Below are positions 7,940-14,326 of a DNA stretch of 21,262 nucleotides, in pieces. The notes beneath the pieces are model-generated. The model was not told the DNA's origin and made no database searches. It was given only the letters and a program-made list of their open reading frames with translations. Numbering within the stretch: the stretch's first letter is position 1; each line of letters begins with the position of its first letter. The stretch comes from DAIDKA01 sp035503515. GTDB lineage: Bacteria; Pseudomonadota; Gammaproteobacteria; Steroidobacterales; Steroidobacteraceae. Location: assembly GCA_035503515.1 (NCBI GenBank), contig DATJTJ010000002.1, positions 1 through 21,262 on the forward strand, written 5' to 3'. The position numbers and the translations under genes were made by a program.

Positions 7940-9235
7940 GTGCAGCCTGCTTCCCTGGAGCTCTGGATCGAGACCCAGTACCGGCACAGCGCCCGCCTGA
8001 TGCTGCACGGCATCTCGGCGACCGGCATCGTCAAGGAGCGGCCAGGGTTCGGGCAGAGGGTGCGGGCCCGACCCGGGTCCGTCGTCGCCTCCCCCGTACT
8101 CGCCTCCTACGATCCGGACCCTGACTATTTCTTCCACTGGTACCGGGATTCGGCCGTCGTCATGGACGCGCTGCGCATCCTGTTCGAACGCGGCACGCTC
8201 GGCGCGGAGGCGCTGCAGCGCTTCGATGAGTTCGTGCAGTTCAGCCTCGAACTGGATGCGCTCGATGGACGCTCGCTCGTGCAGCGACCGCAATGGCGCA
8301 CCGCCGTGCGGGCGGACTTCACGAAGTTCCTGCGCACCGATGCCGATCTTGAGCAGGTGCAGGGGGAGCGGATCCGCGGCGAGACACGCCTGAATGCCGA
8401 TGGCACCCTGGACATCTCCAGCTGGCCGCGGCCCCAGCACGATGGCATCGCCACGCGGGCGCTGACGCTGATGCGCTGGTTGCGCCTGCCCGCGCTGGGC
8501 GTCGCGACCCACAAGGCCGCCACGCGGCTGCTGCAAGCGGACCTCGACTACACGCGCCGCCACTGGCAGCAGCCTTCCTACGATATCTGGGAGGAGGATC
8601 TGGGCCTGCACTACTACACGCTGTGCGCGGCCGCGGCCGCATTGGGCGATGACCCGGTGACGGCGGACATCCACCGCAGGCTCGATGCCTTCTGGGATGC
8701 GGGCGGCGGATTCTATCGCTCGCGCGAACTTGCGGACGGCACGGAATCGCCCAAGCAGCTGGATATCGCCGTGGTGCTGGCGGCCGTGCATACGGATCTG
8801 CCGGGGGCGCGACACTCCCCGGGCGACCCGCGCCTGCACGCGACCCTGCAGCGCCTCGAGGAACTGTTCGCCGCCGCCTACGCCATCAACGCGCAGCGGC
8901 CCGCGGGCTCAGGTCCGGCCATGGGCCGCTATGCGGGCGATGTCTACTATTCCGGCGGCGCGTACTATTTCTCGACCCTGGGGGCCGCCGAACTGTGCTT
9001 TCTCGCCGCCCGGCGATCGGACCCTGCTGCGGCACAAAGCTGGCTCAGGCGCGGTGATGCATTTCTCGAAACCGTGCGTTCATTCACGCCGCCCGGGGGG
9101 GAGCTGTCCGAACAGTTCGACCAGAGAACAGGTGCCCAGACCTCGGCCCGGCATCTGACGTGGAGCTATGCGGCCTTCATCAGCGCCACGGCCGCCCGGG
9201 ACCGCGCCCTGCAAGGTCCTCGTCAGCTGGCGTAG
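7940..9235 (+). CDS. Glycoside hydrolase family 15 (glucoamylase-like)
   Basis: 431 residues from GTG 7940. GH15 enzymes release glucose from alpha-linked glucans by inversion. The sequence shows FFHWYRDSAVVMDAL (substrate Arg-Asp), GETRLN and SWPRPQHDG motifs, YDIWEEDLG with the general acid at about Glu218, and GGELSEQFDQ with the general base at about Glu391, then SARHLTWSYAAF. Both catalytic Glu are present, so it should be active. It resembles the fungal-type glucoamylase layout without a starch-binding domain. No signal peptide. The start is uncertain: an in-frame TTG at 7925 overlaps the preceding stop (TTGA) and neither candidate has a clear ribosome site, so translation is probably coupled to the GH144-like gene. 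Confidence 0.9.
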   Translation: MQPASLELWIETQYRHSARLMLHGISATGIVKERPGFGQRVRARPGSVVASPVLASYDPDPDYFFHWYRDSAVVMDALRILFERGTLGAEALQRFDEFVQFSLELDALDGRSLVQRPQWRTAVRADFTKFLRTDADLEQVQGERIRGETRLNADGTLDISSWPRPQHDGIATRALTLMRWLRLPALGVATHKAATRLLQADLDYTRRHWQQPSYDIWEEDLGLHYYTLCAAAAALGDDPVTADIHRRLDAFWDAGGGFYRSRELADGTESPKQLDIAVVLAAVHTDLPGARHSPGDPRLHATLQRLEELFAAAYAINAQRPAGSGPAMGRYAGDVYYSGGAYYFSTLGAAELCFLAARRSDPAAAQSWLRRGDAFLETVRSFTPPGGELSEQFDQRTGAQTSARHLTWSYAAFISATAARDRALQGPRQLA

Positions 9236-9277
9236 GCCCCTGCCTACGTAGCGCCGGAATCGTGACAAAATCTTGAA

Positions 9278-9299
9278 CCCCGACCGTGCACGGACGGGG
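9278..9299 (+). terminator. Imperfect hairpin after the GH15 gene
   Basis: CCCCG (9278-9282) pairs with CGGGG (9295-9299) and CCG with CGG around a TGCA loop, with one A-A mismatch. No T-run follows, so it could be a weak terminator or a structure in the leader of the following lipoprotein gene. Confidence 0.35.
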
Positions 9300-9359
9300 C
9301 GGCCCTGCGTTTAATCGGTCAGCGGCGCCCTGGGTGCGCCATTGCAAACGAGGACTCCC

Positions 9360-9707
9360 ATGCGAAAAGGTGAAATCTACCTCCGCAATCTGGCCGTCGC
9401 GGCCGCAGTGGCGCTCAGCGTCAGCGCCTGCGTCGTGGTTCCGGCGCGCGGCTACTACGCGGGTGGCGGCTACTACACGGGTGCCGTGACCATTGCCCCG
9501 CCTGCCCCGCAGGTGGAGGTCGTGGGCGCTCCGCCGGTGGCCGGATATGTCTGGCTGGGCGGCTACTGGAACTGGGTCGGGGGCCGGCACGTCTGGGTCG
9601 CGGGTCACTGGTCCGCTCCGCGTCCCGGGTACCGCTGGGAACCGGCGCGGTGGGAACACCGCGGCGACGGCTGGCACATGCGGGGCGGAGCCTGGGTTCG
9701 CCGCTGA
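9360..9707 (+). CDS. Small WXXGXW-repeat lipoprotein
   Basis: 115 residues from the ATG at 9360, preceded by AGGA 6 bases upstream. An in-frame ATG at 9342 has no ribosome site and would lengthen the signal sequence. The signal ends in a lipobox (SVSAC, Cys24). The mature part is Gly/Tyr-rich and then carries WXXGXW-type repeats: VWLGGYW, HVWVAGHW and more degenerate W-rich copies to the C-terminus, ending in GAWVRR. This matches the WXXGXW (YXWXGXW) small envelope-protein family of proteobacteria, whose role is unknown. It is convergent with yidB. Confidence 0.8.
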   Translation: MRKGEIYLRNLAVAAAVALSVSACVVVPARGYYAGGGYYTGAVTIAPPAPQVEVVGAPPVAGYVWLGGYWNWVGGRHVWVAGHWSAPRPGYRWEPARWEHRGDGWHMRGGAWVRR

Positions 9708-9730
9708 TCGCGAACGCCGCTTTCGGTTTC

Positions 9731-10069
9731 TCACGAGGCCGGAGCGGCGACTCCACCCGGGGTCAGATGATCGATGGCATGCGGCAGCGCCTGGGATAGC
9801 TTCTGCGCCAGCGTCTGCGGGTCCATGCCGAACCGCGCCGCCAGTTCCTGCAGCGTGCCGTTGTTGCCGAACGCCTGCGCCAGCTGCTCGGGACTGATGG
9901 GCTGATTCGCGCCATTGCCCACCCAGGAGCGCACCGTGCCGCCGAGGCCCTGGCTCTCCAGCTGCGACACCACACCCTGGACTCCACCGTGCTTTTCGAT
10001 CAGCGCGTCGACCACCTGCGTCATTTCGGCGCCGACGATCCCGCCGAGGATGCCATCAAACAGTCCCAT
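9731..10069 (-). CDS. yidB: YidB/DUF937 family protein
   Basis: 112 residues. It begins MGLFDGILGG and continues with the helical DUF937 repeat pattern (LESQGLGGTVRSWVGNGAN, then ISPEQLAQAFG), a signature I recognise from YidB-type proteins of unknown function. The ATG at 10069 has a near-perfect AGGAG 6 bases upstream, so the 15 additional upstream codons of the open frame are rejected. A TATAAT -10 box lies about 45 bases upstream. It is transcribed divergently from the ABC-like gene. Confidence 0.9.
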   Translation of the reverse strand: MGLFDGILGGIVGAEMTQVVDALIEKHGGVQGVVSQLESQGLGGTVRSWVGNGANQPISPEQLAQAFGNNGTLQELAARFGMDPQTLAQKLSQALPHAIDHLTPGGVAAPAS

Positions 10070-10112
10070 TGGATTCTCCTGGTTGGCCGATAGAATTCCG
10101 GACGGCTCTTGC

Positions 10113-10120
10113 ATTATAAG
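10113..10120. promoter_or_regulatory. Overlapping divergent -10 elements
   Basis: The minus strand reads TATAAT (10118-10113), a consensus -10 that would start yidB mRNA about 37 bases before its ATG. The plus strand reads TATAAG (10115-10120), which would start the ABC-gene mRNA about 35 bases before ATG 10162. The two share the TTATAA centre. The -35 boxes are weak on both strands (TTGGCC at 19 bases on the minus strand). Confidence 0.5.
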
Positions 10121-10161
10121 ACTCTGACGCCACTGTCGGCCAAGGCTGCCCCCGCGAGCGG

Positions 10162-11967
10162 ATGGATCACGCGACCCAAACGGACAAGGACCATGCCGAG
10201 ACCAATGCCGGGCTGATCACCCAGGTCATCGGTCTGACGCGCGCGACGTTCGCCGGCCGGGTCGGCAGGACCATCATGAGTCTGATGGTTGCGGCCTTCC
10301 TGGTCATCGCCGGCACCGCCTACCTGCAGATCCGTCTGAACCTGTGGAACAAGCCCTTCTACGATGCGCTGTCACGGCGCGACCTGCACGACTTCATCGT
10401 GCAGCTGGGCGTGTTCTTCATGCTCGCCGCCTGGCTCACCGTGCTCAATGTTGCACAGCGGTGGGTCGGGGAGATGCTCAAGCTGAAAATGCGCGAGGCG
10501 CTGGTCCAGGATCTGCTCGATCACTGGATGCAGCCGCGCCGGGCCTTCTGGCTGGCCAATGCCGGGGCCATGGGCGAGAACCCCGACCAGCGCATGCACG
10601 AGGACGCCCGGCACCTGTGCGAGCTCACCTCGGATCTGGGTATGGCGCTGCTGCAGTCGACCATACTGCTGCTGTCCTTCTCCGGAGTGCTGTGGGTCCT
10701 CTCCAGCGCCTTCGTATTCCGCATCGGCGTGCACGACTACGCCGTTCCGGGCTTCATGCTCTGGGCGGCGATCATCTACGCGCTCACCGGCTCGCTCTGC
10801 AGTTACTGGGTCGGCCACAGCCTCATCGCCCGCAATGCCTTCCGCTATGCCCGCGAAGCCGATCTGCGGGTGGCCCTGGTGCGGGTCAACGAGCATCTGG
10901 ATGACATCACCCTCGCCGGCGGCGAAGCCGACGAACAGCGCCGCGTCGAGACCCACCTGACGAACGTCATCGCGGCCACGCGCAAGATCGTCTCGGGCCT
11001 GACCAGCATCACCTGGGTGTCGGCAGGATTCGGCTGGGTGACCAACGTCGCGCCGATCCTGGTCGCCGCGCCCCTGTACTTCACCGGCAAGATCTCGTTC
11101 GGCGGTCTGATGATGGCGGCCGCGGCGTTCACCCAGGCCCAGTCCTCGCTGCGCTGGTTCGTCGACAACTTCAGCACCATCGCGGACTGGCGCGCGACGC
11201 TGCTGCGGGTGGCGAGCTTCCGCGATGCGCTGATCCACCCGCGTGCCTACCAGCCCTTCAACAGCAAGATCCAGTACCAGGACGGCCCGGCCGGCACGGT
11301 GATCCTGGATGACCTGGTCGTGGAATCGAGCGCGGGCGAGGACGGCCTGCACGAACCGCACGTGGTCGTGCACTCCGGGGAGCGCATGCTCATCATCGGC
11401 AATCCCGGCACCAACCGCACGCAGCTGTTTCGTGCCCTGGCCGGCCTGTGGCCCTGGGGACACGGCACGATCACCCGGCCGCCCAACGAGCCGGTGTTCT
11501 TCGTGCCTCGCGGCACTCCCTATCTGCCGCGTGGCACGTTGCGCGAAGTGCTGGCCTATCCGCTGGCGGTCGGCAATTTCAAGGCGGAGTCCTTCGAGCA
11601 GTCGCTGCGGCGGCTGAACCTCAAGCGCCTGGTGCCGATGCTGGATGAGGTGCACCGCTGGGACCGGGAGCTGAGCCAGGAGGAGCAGACGGCGGTGGCG
11701 CTGACCCGTATCGTCGTGCAGGCCCCGAACTGGGTGCTGATGGACGGTACACTCTCGGCCTTACCGGATGACCTTCTGGAGCGGGTGTCCGACACCTTCG
11801 AACATGAACTGCGGTACACGGCGATCGTGCACATCGGGCCGGTGGGGCAGACGGCCGACCCGCTGTTCCGGCGCGTGGTGCACCTGGAGAAGATCAGCGG
11901 TGACATTCCGGCGCACACCGGCGAAATGAAAGCCCTGACGCCACCGGAGGCCCCCCATGAGGCCTAG
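10162..11967 (+). CDS. SbmA/YddA-like ABC membrane protein with degenerate ATPase domain
   Basis: 601 residues. An N-terminal membrane domain of about 340 residues with several hydrophobic helices matches the ABC_membrane_2/SbmA-BacA type (LNLWNKPFYDALSRRD, WRxWL-like and ITLAGGEADEQRR regions). The C-terminal domain keeps the family landmarks LFRALAGLWPWG and YLPRGTLRE, but the ATPase motifs are altered. Walker A is GNPGTNRT (413-420; Lys to Arg419, Gly to Asn418), Walker B ends MDGT (Asp528-Gly529, catalytic Glu lost), the signature is LSQEEQ (504-509), the Q-loop Gln is lost (FVPRG), and the switch His is Pro560. The family exports or imports peptides, B12 or cofactors; this copy probably does not hydrolyse ATP. 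It overlaps the next gene by 11 bases. Confidence 0.88.
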   Translation: MDHATQTDKDHAETNAGLITQVIGLTRATFAGRVGRTIMSLMVAAFLVIAGTAYLQIRLNLWNKPFYDALSRRDLHDFIVQLGVFFMLAAWLTVLNVAQRWVGEMLKLKMREALVQDLLDHWMQPRRAFWLANAGAMGENPDQRMHEDARHLCELTSDLGMALLQSTILLLSFSGVLWVLSSAFVFRIGVHDYAVPGFMLWAAIIYALTGSLCSYWVGHSLIARNAFRYAREADLRVALVRVNEHLDDITLAGGEADEQRRVETHLTNVIAATRKIVSGLTSITWVSAGFGWVTNVAPILVAAPLYFTGKISFGGLMMAAAAFTQAQSSLRWFVDNFSTIADWRATLLRVASFRDALIHPRAYQPFNSKIQYQDGPAGTVILDDLVVESSAGEDGLHEPHVVVHSGERMLIIGNPGTNRTQLFRALAGLWPWGHGTITRPPNEPVFFVPRGTPYLPRGTLREVLAYPLAVGNFKAESFEQSLRRLNLKRLVPMLDEVHRWDRELSQEEQTAVALTRIVVQAPNWVLMDGTLSALPDDLLERVSDTFEHELRYTAIVHIGPVGQTADPLFRRVVHLEKISGDIPAHTGEMKALTPPEAPHEA

Positions 11968-14260
11968 GTTTGCGACCCTGATGCTGGTGGTGCTCACGGC
12001 CGTGACGTGGCTGCGGCCCGCCCGGGCCCAGGACGTCGATTTCCATGCACCCCCCAACACCAGCGATCCACAGCTCGCCGCCACCATGCGCGATCTGGCG
12101 GTGCGCATCCTGCCGGTGTATCAGGACGCCGACCAGTCGCGGTACCTGAACAACCTCTCGGCCCTGCAGCTGGTCGCCGGCAACACCGACTCGGCCTGGA
12201 ATACCCGCCAGTCGCTGATCGAGCGCCGCCGCCCCCAGGAGGCGGGCCGGCCGGTCCGCCAGGCCGTGATCTTCGACCTGTATCTGCGGGCGCGGCAACT
12301 GGCCGCGCAGGGGCCGCTGCCGTTCGCCGAGGCCTACACGCGGGCCTACCAGCAGACCGTCACGCCGATGTCGGACCTGGATGCCTATACCTTCAACGGC
12401 TGGCTCGCGCGTCCGGTGTACCAGTTCCGCGATGCCCTGCAGCACCTGCTGGACCAGTACCGCACGCAGCAGCGGATCACCATCGACCGCGCCGTCGATC
12501 TGGTGTGGACCTACCTCACCTTCGATGCCTACCGCAACTTCTCCACGACCGCGGCCACCCTGATCAAGGAGGATGACAGGCGCCGCTACGTCATGGACGA
12601 CAAGATCAGCATCACCACCACCGACGGCGTGCAGCTCAGCGCCCATCTCATCCGGCCCCGCAGCGGCCCGCCGATGCTGCCGACGCTGCTGGAATTCACT
12701 CTCGGTGACGAACCGAACAGCGACCTGCGCGAAATCGCCGCCCACGGCTACATCGGGCTGGTGACCAACGTCCGCAGCCGCGCCGCAAGCCAGGTGCTGG
12801 TGTTCGAGCACGATGGCGCGGATGCCGCGGCGGTCATCAACTGGATCACGCACCAGAGCTGGAGCGATGGGCGCGTGGGCATGTTCGGCATGCGCTACAG
12901 CGGCTTCACGGCGTGGGCCGCGCTGCGCGAACTGCCCCCGGCGCTCAAGGCCGTGGCCACCGCCGATGCGACCGCGCCCGGGATCGATTTCCCGATGCGA
13001 AACGGCATCTTCCGCGCCCAGGCCTACCGCTGGATCCAGGACGCCACCAACTCCGAGGAGCCCGACTATTCCAGCGAGACCGAGGACGCCTCCTGGCATC
13101 AGCTGGAGAAGCGCTGGTACACCAGCGGCGCAGCGTTCCGCGAACTGGACCGGCTCGCGGGCAAGCCCAGCCCGGTGTTCCAACGCTGGCTGAGCCATCC
13201 CAGCTACGACTACTACTGGCACCGCATGGTGCCCTTCGGTGCGCAGTTCGCGCGCATCAAGATTCCGGTGCTGAGCATCACCGGGTACTACGCGGCCGGC
13301 GAGCTCGGCTCGCTGTACTACTTCAACCAGCAGCTGAAGGCGAACCCCAAGGCGGACCACACGCTGGTGATCGGGCCCTGGACCGATGACAGCATCGACA
13401 ACCGGCCGATGCCCGACCTGCGGGGCCTGCCGCTGGACCCGGTCGCGCAGCTGGACATCGATGACCTGCGCTTCCAGTGGTTTGACCAGGTATTCCGGCA
13501 TGGACCCTGGCCCGGGCTGCTCAAGGGTCGCGTCAATGTGCAACTGGCGGGCGCCAATGAGTGGCTGCATGCGGCGAGCATCGAGGCCCTGGCCACCGAG
13601 AGCGTGCGGTATTACCTGGATCCCGAGAGCCTCGCACCGGCGCCGCCCAAGGGAACCGGCAAGGTGACGCCGGCCAGTGGCGGCCGCTACCGCCTGCTTC
13701 TCCGGCGCAGCACCCGCAAGGCGACGGTGACGCAGCTCGTGAAGCTCGCGGACCGCAGTGACGGGGACTGGACCCCGCCCGCGAGCCTCGTGCAGAAGAA
13801 CCTGAGCGACCATGACACGCTGATCCTGGTCAGCGACCCGGTGACCCGGGTGACGGATCTGGCGGGCACCCCGAAGCTGCACCTGGATTTCACGCCCAAC
13901 AAATTCGACATGGACCTGGCGATCACCATTTACGAGCAGCTGGCGAATGGCGATTACGTGCAGCTCTTCGACCCGCCCTACGAGCTGCGGGCAAGCTATG
14001 CCCGGGACCGCGCCCATCGGCATCTGCTGCAGGCCGGCGTCGAGCAGCAGCTCGACGTGACCGTGCAGCGGGTGCTGGGACGACGCATCCAGCCCGGCAG
14101 CCGGATCGTGATCGCGATTGCCGTCATCAAGCGGCCCGACCGCCAGATCAACTACGGCACCGGCGGCGACGTCAGCACCGAAACGATCGCGGACGGCCGC
14201 GTGCCGCTGCGGATCCGCTGGCACGGCGGGACCTATTTCGAGCTGCCCGTCCATCGCTAA
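11957..14260 (+). CDS. Exported CocE/NonD-family hydrolase homologue lacking the catalytic triad
   Basis: 767 residues. The ATG at 11957 has GGAGG 6 bases upstream and lies inside the end of the ABC gene. A signal peptide ends near ARAQ (residue 25). An N-terminal helical extension of about 190 residues precedes an X-Pro dipeptidyl-peptidase (S15)-like alpha/beta domain and a C-terminal jelly-roll. Conserved landmarks are HPSYDYYW, IPVLSITGYY, LVIGPW and ELDPVAQxD-like (LPLDPVAQLDID). The nucleophile elbow, normally GxSYxG, is GMRYSG (Arg313). The Asp after TGYY is Ala446, and the His of GPxxH is Asp477. The frame is full length without stops, so it is better read as a pseudoenzyme than a pseudogene. 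Its role could be binding substrate for the neighbouring membrane protein. Confidence 0.85.
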   Translation: MRPRFATLMLVVLTAVTWLRPARAQDVDFHAPPNTSDPQLAATMRDLAVRILPVYQDADQSRYLNNLSALQLVAGNTDSAWNTRQSLIERRRPQEAGRPVRQAVIFDLYLRARQLAAQGPLPFAEAYTRAYQQTVTPMSDLDAYTFNGWLARPVYQFRDALQHLLDQYRTQQRITIDRAVDLVWTYLTFDAYRNFSTTAATLIKEDDRRRYVMDDKISITTTDGVQLSAHLIRPRSGPPMLPTLLEFTLGDEPNSDLREIAAHGYIGLVTNVRSRAASQVLVFEHDGADAAAVINWITHQSWSDGRVGMFGMRYSGFTAWAALRELPPALKAVATADATAPGIDFPMRNGIFRAQAYRWIQDATNSEEPDYSSETEDASWHQLEKRWYTSGAAFRELDRLAGKPSPVFQRWLSHPSYDYYWHRMVPFGAQFARIKIPVLSITGYYAAGELGSLYYFNQQLKANPKADHTLVIGPWTDDSIDNRPMPDLRGLPLDPVAQLDIDDLRFQWFDQVFRHGPWPGLLKGRVNVQLAGANEWLHAASIEALATESVRYYLDPESLAPAPPKGTGKVTPASGGRYRLLLRRSTRKATVTQLVKLADRSDGDWTPPASLVQKNLSDHDTLILVSDPVTRVTDLAGTPKLHLDFTPNKFDMDLAITIYEQLANGDYVQLFDPPYELRASYARDRAHRHLLQAGVEQQLDVTVQRVLGRRIQPGSRIVIAIAVIKRPDRQINYGTGGDVSTETIADGRVPLRIRWHGGTYFELPVHR

Positions 14261-14265
14261 CTTTC

Positions 14266-14286
14266 CTGCCGCGGCGGCCGCGGCAG
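14266..14286. terminator. Perfect 9-bp GC hairpin after the CocE-like gene
   Basis: CTGCCGCGG (14266-14274) pairs perfectly with CCGCGGCAG (14278-14286) around a CGG loop, five bases after the stop codon. There is no T-tract, so it may be a weak terminator. It also overlaps the -35/spacer region of the helicase promoter. Confidence 0.45.
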
Positions 14287-14288
14287 CG

Positions 14289-14294
14289 TACAAT
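14289..14294 (+). promoter_or_regulatory. -10 element (TACAAT) of the helicase gene
   Basis: TACAAT followed by a CGCGCC discriminator; the same GCGTACAAT-CGCGCCCC core occurs before the tRNA gene at 18268. The predicted start near 14301 leaves about 26 bases to GTG 14327. No convincing -35 is seen. Confidence 0.5.
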
Positions 14295-14326
14295 CGCGCC
14301 CCCCTTCCGTGCTCGAGCACCCTCCC

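Noticed and set aside
11957..14260. Calling the CocE-like gene a pseudogene
   Set aside because: The frame is full length with signal peptide, ribosome site and conserved non-catalytic motifs; only catalytic positions are changed.
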